DNA from: Bacillota bacterium | Lineage (GTDB): Bacteria > Bacillota > Clostridia > Lachnospirales > Lachnospiraceae | Reading direction: 5' to 3' | Length of the DNA: 64,000 nt | NCBI GenBank assembly: GCA_023411555.1 | Contig: JAEYOQ010000061.1 | Coordinates: forward strand, 1 to 64,000 | In this document: positions 37,200 to 46,238 of the stretch, piece by piece | How positions within the stretch are numbered: position 1 is the first letter of the stretch | How the letters are laid out: each line of letters opens with the position of its first letter | Made by a program: the position numbers and the translations under genes | Notes under the pieces: generated by a model | The model's database searches: none | Seen by the model: the letters and a program-made list of their open reading frames with translations, nothing else | What the model was told of the DNA's origin: nothing

Positions 37200-37271
37200 C
37201 TTACTTGCAACTTAACATAACAGGAAAGATACGCTGCCTGGTATATAACCTTACATAGTTAATTTGTGTCG

Positions 37272-37643
37272 TCATCCGTTAGTTTTATTAATTATGTCTT
37301 CAATGTTTTTGTCTACTGTAATTACGATTATCTTCTCACCGGTCTTTGTACTAATGTCGGAATGGGTGCTGACGATGGCTGCATCTATTATATCAGTAAT
37401 CAATGCTTCCAGATATCCTCTCCCTCCTTCAAATAGGGTGGAACGAACCTTTTTAAATAACTCTACTCCTTGCGGATTATCAGTAAGCTTCTGTTCTGAA
37501 GGGCTTAATACTCCGGATAAACGTATGATGATCATATCATTAATTATGTAAGTTCTGATTAGCTTTGGTCCTCTGCCCATATATTCCAGCTCAAACTTGC
37601 TGACTGCTTCAGAAATCTTAGCCTCTAACTGACCCTTGGTCAT
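37272..37643 (-). CDS. DUF2294/MpsC-like protein
   Basis: From ATG 37643 (after GAGGTGATATCT) the protein has 123 residues. It matches the DUF2294 pattern: TKGQLEAKISEAVSKFELEY, GRGPKLIRTYI, MIIIRLSGVLSPSEQKL and FEGGRGYLEALI. In staphylococci an MpsC protein of this family accompanies the MpsAB membrane-potential system, but no MpsAB-like gene is seen here. Its role is therefore open. Confidence 0.75.
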   Translation of the reverse strand: MTKGQLEAKISEAVSKFELEYMGRGPKLIRTYIINDMIIIRLSGVLSPSEQKLTDNPQGVELFKKVRSTLFEGGRGYLEALITDIIDAAIVSTHSDISTKTGEKIIVITVDKNIEDIINKTNG

Positions 37644-37947
37644 AGATATCACCTCTAAGTGACTTAAATATACCGTATTTACTAAGAGATGTCAACTAAA
37701 ATAACAGATATTTCATGAAAAAATTATCAAAAAAATGTATCTATATACATTGCCATGCATAAAAATTTCCCGCGGTTATGATTTGCTATTATTGCATGAG
37801 AGATTAAGATAGTATTATCCTATGACAGCTCGAATGTCGTATAAAGAAGTAAAGTAAGTATATTTATTCGGTCGCATCCTTATCGTATTTCTAGGATCAT
37901 GAATTAATAAAATTTATACAAAATATGTTATTATATGTAAATACTAC

Positions 37948-37977
37948 TTGACAAATACAATTGTCCATTGCTATAAT
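37948..37977 (+). promoter_or_regulatory. Sigma-A promoter of the trp operon
   Basis: TTGACA (37948-37953) and TATAAT (37972-37977) with an 18-bp spacer lie directly upstream of the T-box leader; the start would be near 37984. Confidence 0.85.
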
Positions 37978-37983
37978 TCGCAT

Positions 37984-38270
37984 AACAACAAAATGAATGA
38001 AACCGTTGAGCAAGAGAAGTAGGATTTATTGATTGTATCCAGAGAGCCGCTGATGGTGTGAATGCGGTTACAAAGATATTTCTGAATGGACTTGTGAGGG
38101 AAGCCCGAAATCTTTTGAGAGTAGGAGCTTACGGGAGCCCTGTCCGTTATCAGAAGGGTGCATATGATTGTATGCAGAAGGAGAGGGTGTATTCAATTAC
38201 ATCAAACCGGGTGGTACCGCAGAAGTATAAGCTTTTGTCCCTGTAATTTATAGGGATAAGAGCTTTTTTT
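37984..38270 (+). promoter_or_regulatory. T-box leader specific for tRNA-Trp
   Basis: The AGAGAGCCG element and GGTGTGAA of stem I begin at 38041. The specifier loop reads GAA-UGG-AC with the Trp codon at 38087-38089. The T-box sequence GGGTGGTACCGC at 38209-38220 would pair with uncharged tRNA. A competing terminator (38229-38270) follows. Uncharged tRNA-Trp should stabilise the antiterminator and switch on trpEGDCFBA. A 62-codon frame through it is not a gene. Confidence 0.95.
38229..38270 (+). terminator. T-box terminator
   Basis: AAGCTTTTGTCCCT pairs with AGGGATAAGAGCTT (two G-T pairs) across a short loop, followed by seven T. Confidence 0.9.
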
Positions 38271-38424
38271 ATGTGTGGAATTTATCCTTCTGTAGCAGAA
38301 CGCGCTCATCAAAGCCTGCATACAGGCTAAGGGAGTGTTGCAAGTGAAACTCTATCTCGAATTATCTCAAAAAGAAAGGATTTCAGCCATCGTAAAAGGA
38401 TGTCTGTAAAGGAAGGTGATTGCA

Positions 38425-39882
38425 ATGATGAAACCCAGCTGTGAGGAAATCAAAGAATTGGCAAAGGAATACAACATGATCCCGATTTGTAAGGAAATCT
38501 ATGCAGACGTAATAACTCCTATTAGCTTATTACGCAAGATATCGCAACTCAGTGACCAATATTATCTGTTAGAAAGCATTGAAGGGGGAGAGAAATGGGG
38601 ACGATATTCCTTCCTCGGCTTCCATCCCATCGTCCGAGTTACCTGTAAGAATAAGCTGGTCACGATTGAGGACCAGAGCAAGAGACAGGTAACAACTGAT
38701 AAACCATATGATGTACTTCGAGCTTTAATGGAGCAATATAAAGCGCCGAGACTTACCGGAATGCCACCCTTTACCGGTGGATTAGTTGGATACTTCGCTT
38801 ATGAGATGATTAGCTATACAGAACCGATTCTGAAATTGAAAAGCAGTCAATTTAATGATTTTGACCTGATGCTCTTTGATAAGGTAATCGCCTATGATCA
38901 CTTAAAGCAAAAGATAAGTATTGTGGTCAACATGAGAACCGATCATGTACTGGAGAATTACGGCAGAGCAATTGCTGAGCTTGAGCATTTGACGGGATTT
39001 ATTACAGAGCAAATAACCTTTGAACAGACGGCTACTTGTTCAAAGCCAAGCTTCACCTGCAATGTAAGTAAGGAGGAATATTGCCGACTGGTGGAGAGAA
39101 CAAAGGAGTATATCGTAAACGGAGATATCTTTCAGGCAGTAATATCAAGACGGTTTGAAGCTGAATATAAGGATAGCTTATTGAATGCTTACCGTGTACT
39201 AAGAACAACGAATCCTTCTCCTTATATGGTTTTTATACAGAACAAGGAGGTCCAGCTGATATCAACCTCACCGGAGACCTTGGTGAAGCTTATAGATGGA
39301 AAGCTATCTACCTTCCCGATTGCAGGATCAAGACCTAGGGGAGAAAGTGCTTCGGAGGATGAAGCGTTGGCGGATGAATTGCTAAAGGATGAAAAAGAGC
39401 TTTCCGAGCATAACATGCTGGTGGATCTGGCTAGAAATGATTTGGGTAGAATATCAGAATATGGAAGCGTTAAGGTGACGGATTATCAGCGAATACAAAG
39501 GTATTCAAGAATAATGCATATCACCTCAGAGGTAAATGGCAGAATCAAAAAAGATATGGATGTCCTGGATGCCCTGCAGGCAATTCTTCCGGCAGGCACC
39601 TTATCCGGAGCACCGAAGATCAGGGCATGTGAGATTATCGAGGAGCTAGAGAAGTCACCAAGGGGAATCTACGGAGGAGCAATCGGTTATATCGATTTTA
39701 CAGGAAATATGGACACCTGCATCGCAATCCGAATGGCGGTGAAAAAGAATGATAAGGTATATGTTCAGGCAGGAGGAGGAATTGTAGCCGATAGTGTCCC
39801 AGAGAAGGAATATGAGGAATCAGCCAACAAAGCAAGGGCGGTAATGGAGGCGATACAAAATTCACATAGGGTGAATGGATAA
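38425..39882 (+). CDS. trpE: Anthranilate synthase component I
   Basis: This 485-residue chorismate-binding subunit makes anthranilate with TrpG. It has the N-terminal LLES motif tied to tryptophan feedback (YYLLESIEGG). The chorismate-binding signatures PIAGSRPRG, LVDLARNDLGR, LPAGTLSGAPKIRA and GGAIGYIDF are intact. The start is placed at ATG 38425, eight bases after AAGGAAGG; a GTG nine bases earlier overlaps that site. It is the first gene of the trp operon. Confidence 0.96.
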   Translation: MMKPSCEEIKELAKEYNMIPICKEIYADVITPISLLRKISQLSDQYYLLESIEGGEKWGRYSFLGFHPIVRVTCKNKLVTIEDQSKRQVTTDKPYDVLRALMEQYKAPRLTGMPPFTGGLVGYFAYEMISYTEPILKLKSSQFNDFDLMLFDKVIAYDHLKQKISIVVNMRTDHVLENYGRAIAELEHLTGFITEQITFEQTATCSKPSFTCNVSKEEYCRLVERTKEYIVNGDIFQAVISRRFEAEYKDSLLNAYRVLRTTNPSPYMVFIQNKEVQLISTSPETLVKLIDGKLSTFPIAGSRPRGESASEDEALADELLKDEKELSEHNMLVDLARNDLGRISEYGSVKVTDYQRIQRYSRIMHITSEVNGRIKKDMDVLDALQAILPAGTLSGAPKIRACEIIEELEKSPRGIYGGAIGYIDFTGNMDTCIAIRMAVKKNDKVYVQAGGGIVADSVPEKEYEESANKARAVMEAIQNSHRVNG

Positions 39883-39917
39883 GCCAGGTAGTGTCAGAGC
39901 AGAAATGGAGGAATGCT

Positions 39918-40517
39918 ATGATTTTAATTATTGATAATTATGACAGCTTTACTTATAATCTGGTCCAGCTTGCAGGAAACATTGGTGCCGATATAAGGGT
40001 AATCCGTAATGATCAGCTTACGGTTGAGCAAATTCGAAGTCTTGGAGCCACTCATATTATATTGTCACCGGGGCCTGGATATCCAAAGGACGCTGGGGTA
40101 TGTGAAGAGATCGTTGCTGAGCTGAAGGGAGAGCTACCTATTCTCGGAGTATGTCTGGGTCATCAGGCTATCTGTGAGGTATTTGGTGCTGAGATTTCCT
40201 TGGCGAAACGATTAATGCATGGAAAACAGAGTACCATTCATATAGCCAACGGTGCGCCAGTCTTTCAGGGCTTACCGCCAATCATACAGGCGGCGAGATA
40301 CCATTCCTTGATTGCCAGAAAAGATACCTTGCCTGATGATTTGCTGGTAATTGCAGAGGATGAGGACGGTGAGATAATGGCAATAAAGCATCGTAACTAT
40401 GAAATCTATGGTTTGCAGTTCCATCCGGAATCTATTCTTACCCCTCAGGGAGAGAGGATTATGAATAATTTTATAAAGATAGGCGGTGAAGGATATGATA
40501 CAACAGGCAATATATAA
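39918..40517 (+). CDS. trpG: Anthranilate synthase component II (glutamine amidotransferase)
   Basis: This 199-residue class I amidotransferase supplies ammonia to TrpE. Nucleophile Cys79 lies in GVCLGHQ and the His/Glu pair in LQFHPESI; ILSPGPGYP forms the oxyanion region. ATG 39918 follows TGGAGGAATGCT; the frame upstream to 39891 overlaps that ribosome-binding site. It overlaps trpD by 23 bp, suggesting translational coupling. It is not fused to trpD. Confidence 0.96.
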   Translation: MILIIDNYDSFTYNLVQLAGNIGADIRVIRNDQLTVEQIRSLGATHIILSPGPGYPKDAGVCEEIVAELKGELPILGVCLGHQAICEVFGAEISLAKRLMHGKQSTIHIANGAPVFQGLPPIIQAARYHSLIARKDTLPDDLLVIAEDEDGEIMAIKHRNYEIYGLQFHPESILTPQGERIMNNFIKIGGEGYDTTGNI

Positions 40518-41502
40518 AGCTCTGAATAGAGAAGACCTAACACTGGAGGAGACAAAGGCTGTAATGGACGAGATTATGAGCGGTAAAGCGACCAATGCTC
40601 AGATTGCAGGATTTATTACAGCAATCCGTATGAAGGGTGAAACCATCGAAGAGATTACAGCCTGCACTATGATTATGAGAAAATACGGCCTGAAGCTTAA
40701 CTTTGAAGGCGATGTACTGGATATTGTAGGGACCGGAGGGGATGAGGCCTTTACCTTTAACATTTCTACCATTTCCTCTCTAATTATCTCAGCAGCCGGT
40801 GTTAAGGTAGCAAAGCATGGTAACCGGAGTGTATCCAGTAAGTGCGGAAGTGCAGATCTTTTAGAGGCCTTGGGAGTAAAGATTGATATTCCGGTTGAAA
40901 GGAGTAAAGAGCTTCTTAGGGAGATAGGAATCTGCTTCTTATTTGCACCTATTTACCATTCTTCTATGAGATATGCAGCACCAGTCAGAAGAGAGCTTGG
41001 AATACGTACCATCTTTAATATCCTTGGACCACTTACCAATCCGGCCAATGCTAATCTTGCTCTACTAGGTGTCTATGATGAGAAGCTGGTAGAACCAATG
41101 GCAAGAGTACTGGCTAACCTAGGAGTGAAGAGAGCTATGGTAGTTCACGGACATGATGGGTTGGATGAGATTTCGTTGAGTACCAAAACAACTGTATGTG
41201 AGGTGAATAAGGGACAGGTGAACAGCTTCTTTCTGGATCCTCATCAGTTCGGCTTCGATTATTGCAGTAGTGAGGAGTTGGTTGGTGGTAATCCGGATAG
41301 AAATGCAGAAATAGCCATGGGGATCTTATCCGGAGAGCATGGACCAAAAAGGGATATCGTATTGTTGAATTCAGCAGTCTGCCTCTATATGTCTTATAAC
41401 AACATAACTCTTCGGGAATGTGTAAAGCTTGCTGCCAAGACCATCGACAGCGGGAAAGCGATGAAACAGTTGAATAATTTTATTCGCTTATCCAATGTCT
41501 GA
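40495..41502 (+). CDS. trpD: Anthranilate phosphoribosyltransferase
   Basis: This 335-residue enzyme joins anthranilate to PRPP. The PRPP loop GTGGDEAFTFNIST and KHGNRSVSSKCGSADLLEALG are intact, as is FNILGPLTNPA. ATG 40495 lies inside the end of trpG. The length matches stand-alone TrpD enzymes. Confidence 0.96.
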   Translation: MIQQAIYKALNREDLTLEETKAVMDEIMSGKATNAQIAGFITAIRMKGETIEEITACTMIMRKYGLKLNFEGDVLDIVGTGGDEAFTFNISTISSLIISAAGVKVAKHGNRSVSSKCGSADLLEALGVKIDIPVERSKELLREIGICFLFAPIYHSSMRYAAPVRRELGIRTIFNILGPLTNPANANLALLGVYDEKLVEPMARVLANLGVKRAMVVHGHDGLDEISLSTKTTVCEVNKGQVNSFFLDPHQFGFDYCSSEELVGGNPDRNAEIAMGILSGEHGPKRDIVLLNSAVCLYMSYNNITLRECVKLAAKTIDSGKAMKQLNNFIRLSNV

Positions 41503-41538
41503 AACAGGTTGCAAATTGACCTAAAGAAAGGAATAGAT

Positions 41539-42366
41539 ATGATACTAGATACCATAAGTAAAGCAACAAGAATTCGGGTGGAAAAGGCAAAGGAACAGCT
41601 TTCTTTGGAAGAGCTGAAGGAGAGGATCTACGGGGGCGAAGAGCTGAAGAACCCTCGTGGCAGAGAAGCCTTTGCCTTTGAGAGGGCCCTAAGAAAGAAT
41701 ATTAATCGACTGGAAGATGGCAAGAAGATCTCCGTGATCTGTGAGGTGAAGAAGGCATCCCCATCGAAAGGAGTAATCACTGACAATTTCCCCTATCTTG
41801 CCATAGCCAAGGAATATGTAGAGGCAGGAGCGTCCGCAATCTCAGTGTTAACAGAACCGGAATTCTTTCGAGGAGATAATCGATATTTGATTGAGATAAG
41901 CGAAGAGGTGCCAATCCCGGTGCTACGTAAAGATTTCACCATTGACGAATATCAGATCTACGAAGCAAAGCTTCTTGGAGCGGATGCAGTGCTCTTAATA
42001 TGTTCCTTACTTGATACCCAGACGATACATAGATATCTGGACCTATGTGACCAGCTGGGATTATCCGCTCTGGTGGAAACGCATTCTGAACCGGAGATAT
42101 TATCGGCTATCCAGGCAGGTGCAAGAGTCATCGGAGTAAACAACCGAGATCTGAAGACTTTTGAGGTTGATATAGCAAATAGTATTCGTTTAAGAGAATT
42201 TGTTCCAATGGACGTCATCTTTGTCGCAGAAAGCGGAATTCAAAGCCCAAGAGACATTACTAGGTTATGGGAAGCCGGGGTTGATGCTGTTCTGATTGGT
42301 GAGATGCTGATGCGAAGCCATAATAAGAAAGAAGCACTGACTAAGCTGCTTAGTCAGGTATTATAA
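41539..42366 (+). CDS. trpC: Indole-3-glycerol phosphate synthase
   Basis: The 275-residue TIM-barrel enzyme shows VICEVKKASPSKG (catalytic Lys region), PVLRKDFTIDEYQIYEA, ALVETHSEPE, VIGVNNRDL and FVAESGI. It cyclises CdRP to indole-3-glycerol phosphate. ATG 41539 is preferred, behind AAAGGAA; an upstream TTG at 41509 adds ten unconserved residues. It is separate from trpF. Confidence 0.95.
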   Translation: MILDTISKATRIRVEKAKEQLSLEELKERIYGGEELKNPRGREAFAFERALRKNINRLEDGKKISVICEVKKASPSKGVITDNFPYLAIAKEYVEAGASAISVLTEPEFFRGDNRYLIEISEEVPIPVLRKDFTIDEYQIYEAKLLGADAVLLICSLLDTQTIHRYLDLCDQLGLSALVETHSEPEILSAIQAGARVIGVNNRDLKTFEVDIANSIRLREFVPMDVIFVAESGIQSPRDITRLWEAGVDAVLIGEMLMRSHNKKEALTKLLSQVL

Positions 42367-42407
42367 GATTATATGTTGCATCGAAGATGTAGAATGAGAG
42401 GTTTACT

Positions 42408-43037
42408 GTGACAAAGAGCCAAAATACAAAGATTAAGATCTGTGGCTTGACTAGAAAAGAAGATATCTTAGCAGTGAATGCTGCGCTACCGGATTACATC
42501 GGATTTGTATTTGCCAAGAGTCGAAGGCAGATAAGTGAGGAGAAGGCCTTGGTGCTAAAAGAACTCCTTAATCCCATGATATTATCCGTAGGAGTATTCG
42601 TTAATGATGAGATTAAGCGGATAGAAAACTTATGTAATAGAGGCATAATCGATATAGTACAGCTTCATGGGGAGGAAGACGCAACTTACATTCATAAGCT
42701 CAGGGAATACATCACCAATCCGATTATAAAAGCTTTGCGTGTTACGGACAGGGGACTTATGGAGGATGGAGATACTATACCTTGTGATTATCTACTTCTG
42801 GACACCTATCAGAAGGACCAATACGGTGGAACCGGATTATGCTTTGATTGGACTGTCGTTCCGAAGCTCAGTAAACTCTTGTTTATAGCAGGGGGCATTG
42901 GTAGTGATAACGTATTGGATGCGATCTCCAAACTGAAGCCTTACTGTATTGATGTCAGCAGTGCGGTTGAGACGGATGGATATAAGGATTCGGCTAAGAT
43001 AGTAGAGCTGGTAAAGCTAGTAAGGAGTGTAGTGTGA
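42408..43037 (+). CDS. trpF: Phosphoribosylanthranilate isomerase
   Basis: The 209-residue barrel begins IKICGLTRKED (catalytic Cys) and contains YIGFVFAKSRRQIS, VGVFVN, VQLHGEE, LLLDT and FIAGGIGSDN. It isomerises PRA to CdRP. A GTG start at 42408 follows GAGAGG. A hairpin overlaps its stop codon and begins a 200-bp gap before trpB. Confidence 0.95.
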   Translation: MTKSQNTKIKICGLTRKEDILAVNAALPDYIGFVFAKSRRQISEEKALVLKELLNPMILSVGVFVNDEIKRIENLCNRGIIDIVQLHGEEDATYIHKLREYITNPIIKALRVTDRGLMEDGDTIPCDYLLLDTYQKDQYGGTGLCFDWTVVPKLSKLLFIAGGIGSDNVLDAISKLKPYCIDVSSAVETDGYKDSAKIVELVKLVRSVV

Positions 43038-43060
43038 AAATAAAAAGCAATTTTCACACT
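43031..43060. repeat. 11-bp hairpin at the trpF stop
   Basis: AGTGTGAAAAT (43031-43041) pairs perfectly with ATTTTCACACT (43050-43060). No T tract follows, so full termination is unlikely. Confidence 0.7.
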
Positions 43061-43064
43061 TCCA

Positions 43065-43096
43065 AGTTTGTGCCTGCGTAATCCTCGGCACAAACT
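43065..43096. repeat. 10-bp hairpin in the trpF-trpB gap
   Basis: AGTTTGTGCC (43065-43074) pairs perfectly with GGCACAAACT (43087-43096); the right arm is the start of dispersed repeat copy B. Confidence 0.7.
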
Positions 43097-43125
43097 AACT
43101 CAAAGGTTAGGCATGTATAGTTAGT
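43087..43125 (+). repeat. Dispersed intergenic repeat, copy B
   Basis: This 39-bp segment matches copy A (32709-32747, minus strand) at 32 of 39 positions without gaps. Confidence 0.7.
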
Positions 43126-43236
43126 GTAAAATAGAATGCGATGCTCATACTACCCTGGGTAGGTATAATATGTTAGTTTAGCATGATTTAGAACTTCATG
43201 CTATAGCTTGTAGTCTATAAGAAAGGCATGGTTAAA

Positions 43237-44424
43237 ATGAAGGATAATACAAGATTTGGAGTCTATGGAGGAAGATATATACCGGAAACCTTAATGAATG
43301 CTGTTATCGAGCTGGAGGAATCCTATAGCTTCTATAAGCAAGATCCCGAGTTTAATCGGGAGCTTAATGAGCTTCTAAAAAATTACGCAGGCAGACCCTC
43401 CTTGCTGTATCACGCAAAAAAGATGAGTGAGGATCTGGGAGGTGCTAAGATCTACCTGAAACGGGAGGATTTGAATCATACCGGATCTCATAAGATTAAC
43501 AACGTGCTAGGACAGGTGCTTCTGGCGAGAAAGATGGGCAAGAGCCGAGTGATTGCTGAGACAGGTGCCGGACAGCATGGAGTAGCAACAGCAACAGCCG
43601 CAGCGCTCTTAGGGTTGGAATGTGAGATATTCATGGGAAAAGAAGATACAGAACGTCAGGCACTTAATGTATTTCGTATGGAGCTGTTAGGTGCTAAGGT
43701 TCATGCCGTAACAAGCGGTACACAGACACTGAAGGATGCTGTAAATGAGACACTTCGGGAATGGACGACCCGGGTAGAGGATACTCATTATGTACTTGGG
43801 TCTGTTATGGGACCCCATCCCTTTCCGACCATGGTACGCGACTTTCAAAGTATCATCGGTAAGGAGGTAAAGGAACAGTTAAGGGAGAAGGAGGGAAAGC
43901 TACCGGATGCCGTACTTGCCTGCGTGGGTGGCGGCAGTAATGCTATGGGTTTGTTCTATGAATTTATCGGGGATACCGGTGTCCGCTTAATCGGCTGTGA
44001 AGCAGCCGGCTTGGGAGTTGATACCGATAAACATGCCGCAACGATAACAAAAGGCACCATTGGTATCTTTCATGGAATGAAGTCCTATTTCTGTCAAGAT
44101 GAATATGGTCAGATTGCTCCTGTATATTCGATCTCAGCTGGACTGGATTATCCGGGAATCGGACCGGAGCATGCTAACTTACATGATACGAAAAGAGCGG
44201 AATATGTACCTGTTAGCGATCGTGAGGCAGTGGATGCCTTCGAGTATCTGGCAAGGATGGAGGGTATCATCCCAGCCATCGAAAGCGCTCATGCCATAGC
44301 CTATGCGAGAAAGCTGGCTCCAACCATGAGAAAGGATCAAATTCTTGTAATCAATCTCTCCGGAAGAGGAGATAAGGATGTGGCAGCCATAGCAAGATAC
44401 AGGGGGGTGCAGCTTTATGAATAG
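43237..44424 (+). CDS. trpB: Tryptophan synthase beta chain
   Basis: This roughly 395-residue PLP enzyme condenses indole with serine. The PLP Lys is Lys86 in [15 protein letters not shown] and [10 protein letters not shown] (phosphate loop) are intact, and the C terminus has [12 protein letters not shown] 43237 is preferred, ten bases after AAAGG; the ATG at 43228 lies too close to it. It overlaps trpA by eight bp. Confidence 0.96.
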   Translation: MKDNTRFGVYGGRYIPETLMNAVIELEESYSFYKQDPEFNRELNELLKNYAGRPSLLYHAKKMSEDLGGAKIYLKREDLNHTGSHKINNVLGQVLLARKMGKSRVIAETGAGQHGVATATAAALLGLECEIFMGKEDTERQALNVFRMELLGAKVHAVTSGTQTLKDAVNETLREWTTRVEDTHYVLGSVMGPHPFPTMVRDFQSIIGKEVKEQLREKEGKLPDAVLACVGGGSNAMGLFYEFIGDTGVRLIGCEAAGLGVDTDKHAATITKGTIGIFHGMKSYFCQDEYGQIAPVYSISAGLDYPGIGPEHANLHDTKRAEYVPVSDREAVDAFEYLARMEGIIPAIESAHAIAYARKLAPTMRKDQILVINLSGRGDKDVAAIARYRGVQLYE

Positions 44425-45196
44425 AATTGAGAAGGTATTTCACAATAAAAAGGCCTTTATTCCTTTTGTGACCGCAGGTGATCCGACTCTTAGTATTACC
44501 AAGGAATTAGTTATATGCATGGAGGAGGCAGGTGCAGATCTAGTTGAACTAGGTATACCTTTCTCAGATCCAGTAGCGGAAGGACCGGTGATTCAGGCAG
44601 CAGATGACAGAGCCCTAGGCAGTGGAGCGACTACTGATAAGATATTTGCCATGGTAGAGGAGCTTCGAAAAGAAAGCAACATACCCATTGTCTTTATGAC
44701 TTATATCAATCCAATCTATACCTATGGTGTAGAACGCTTTATGGTACAATGCAGAAAGGTACAGATTGATGGTATCATAGTACCGGATATGCCCTATGAG
44801 GAAAAAGAAGAGCTTAAGCCCTTTTGTGATCAATATGGTATTACACTTATTTCGATGATAGCACCCACCTCAAGGGAACGAATCAGGAGGATAGCAAGGG
44901 AAGCGGAAGGATTTCTATATTGCGTATCCTCCTTAGGGGTTACCGGTGTAAGAAGTGAATTGGGAAGCGAAATTACTGAGATGATTGCTCTGGCAAGGGA
45001 AAGTAAGAATATTCCCTGTGCTATTGGTTTTGGTATCTCAACTTCGGAACAGGCACAGGCTATGACCTCCCTGGCGGATGGAATTATTGTAGGAAGTGCG
45101 ATTGTAAAAATAGTAGGGGAATATGGTGAAGCCTGTGTTCCTTATGTAAGAGACTTCGTGCGTAAAATGAAGGAGGCCTGTTCCTCAATATCATAG
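44417..45196 (+). CDS. trpA: Tryptophan synthase alpha chain
   Basis: The 259-residue alpha subunit releases indole from indole-3-glycerol phosphate and channels it to TrpB. Catalytic Glu44 lies in [23 protein letters not shown] and IGFGIST are present. Its ATG overlaps the trpB end, so translation is probably coupled. It is the last trp gene. Confidence 0.96.
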   Translation: MNRIEKVFHNKKAFIPFVTAGDPTLSITKELVICMEEAGADLVELGIPFSDPVAEGPVIQAADDRALGSGATTDKIFAMVEELRKESNIPIVFMTYINPIYTYGVERFMVQCRKVQIDGIIVPDMPYEEKEELKPFCDQYGITLISMIAPTSRERIRRIAREAEGFLYCVSSLGVTGVRSELGSEITEMIALARESKNIPCAIGFGISTSEQAQAMTSLADGIIVGSAIVKIVGEYGEACVPYVRDFVRKMKEACSSIS

Positions 45197-45269
45197 CAAA
45201 AATGGAACAGCAAAAAGCTGCGAGTAGTGTTACAATATAATTACCGTACGAGAAAGGAAGGGTTTCGAA

Positions 45270-46158
45270 GTGAATTATCGTGATGACATAAGCCGTTGTA
45301 TTGATTATATTGAAGAGCATATCAAAGATAATATCACAGCAGCTGATATTGCAGAGATGGCAGGATATTCCCTATACCATTTTTGTAGAGTATTCAATAT
45401 CTGTACAGGGCAGCCCTTAATGGAATACGTCCGGAGTAGGAAATTATCCCTGGCGCATGGAACTGCTAAAGGACACCAAGATCATTACGGTTGCAGTTGA
45501 CTATGGCTTTGAGACGGCCAGCGGCTTCTCGAAAGCCTTTCGTAATGAATATGGATATAGTCCAACCTGGTATATCGCAAGAATGAAGGAATACGCTATG
45601 GCTGATCAATTAACGGATATAGGAGGATATCTAATGAAACCTGAAATAAAACATACGAATGCCTTTAAAGTAGCCGGTTATGGAATTAAGACCAATATAG
45701 CAAGTGGCTATACGAAGGATATTGCAGCTTATTGGGAGAATTACGAGGGTGAGAATCTGGAAAGTAAGCTATATAAGCTACTTGATCCGCCAAAGCACGG
45801 GGAAGTATGTATGTGTATCCCATCAAACGGTCAGGGAGATATGGTATACTTACTAGGAGTAATTGTAGAGGATTTTTTTAAGGCGACCCACGATATGATC
45901 ACTGTAGAGGTTCCGGAAGCAGATTATGCGGTATTTACCACGATGCCCGTGGATACCAGCGCTGCCAATGAAAAGGGTGATTTGGATTTTTCCAAAGCAA
46001 TCAAAGAAACCTGGAAATATATCTTCGAGGAGTGGTTCCCGGGTAGTGGCTATGAGTATGATGAGAGTAAGCTAGACTTTGAATATTACGATGAGCGTTG
46101 TCATTCCAGGACGGATACAGTGATGGAAGTCTATGTTCCGATTATAAAAAAGGCATAA
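45270..46158 (+). pseudogene. AraC-family regulator with GyrI-like domain, frameshifted
   Basis: Two overlapping frames make one protein. The first (45270-45500) encodes an AraC helix-turn-helix (DNITAADIAEMAGYSLYHFCRVF) up to RSRKLSLA. The second, from 45457, continues MELLKDTKIITVAVDYGFETA and GFSKAFRNEYGYSP. It then encodes an effector-binding GyrI-like domain. The break is near 45456, after the codon for the Ala in LSLA; one extra base or two missing bases explains it. Both halves are otherwise well preserved, so this is a recent mutation or a sequencing error. GTG 45270 follows AAAGGAAGGG. Confidence 0.8.
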
Positions 46159-46185
46159 TAGTAAAAATATTTTCTTCCAAGAGTA

Positions 46186-46216
46186 TTGACATTTACGCTG
46201 CGTAAAGGTGTAGACT
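46186..46216 (+). promoter_or_regulatory. MerR-type promoter with 19-bp spacer and operator
   Basis: TTGACA (46186-46191) and TAGACT (46211-46216) are separated by 19 bp, the over-long spacing typical of MerR-activated promoters. The spacer holds the perfect palindrome TTTACGC-T-GCGTAAA (46192-46206). It lies just before the MerR gene, so autoregulation is likely. Confidence 0.85.
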
Positions 46217-46238
46217 CGGTTTGTAAGGAGGTTACAGC

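Larger units (their letters stand above)
36878..37271. other. 394-bp gap between purE and the MpsC gene
   Basis: It contains the array of short hairpins (36926-37157) and the MpsC terminator (37162-37199). No protein gene was accepted here; a 65-codon minus-strand frame at 36906-37103 simply reads through hairpins. Confidence 0.6.
37644..38424 (+). other. 781-bp upstream region of the trp operon
   Basis: The first 300 bp are AT-rich without a recognised gene. The rest holds the trp promoter, the T-box leader and, from 38271 to 38424, an untranslated stretch with a short AGCCTG-CATA-CAGGCT hairpin (38313-38328). Confidence 0.6.

Noticed and set aside
38058..38246. 62-codon open frame upstream of trpE
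   Set aside because: It lies wholly inside the T-box leader and its codons are explained by the RNA structure.
43228..43236. ATG 43228 as the trpB start
   Set aside because: The AAAGG ribosome-binding site ends one base before it; the in-frame ATG at 43237 has proper spacing.
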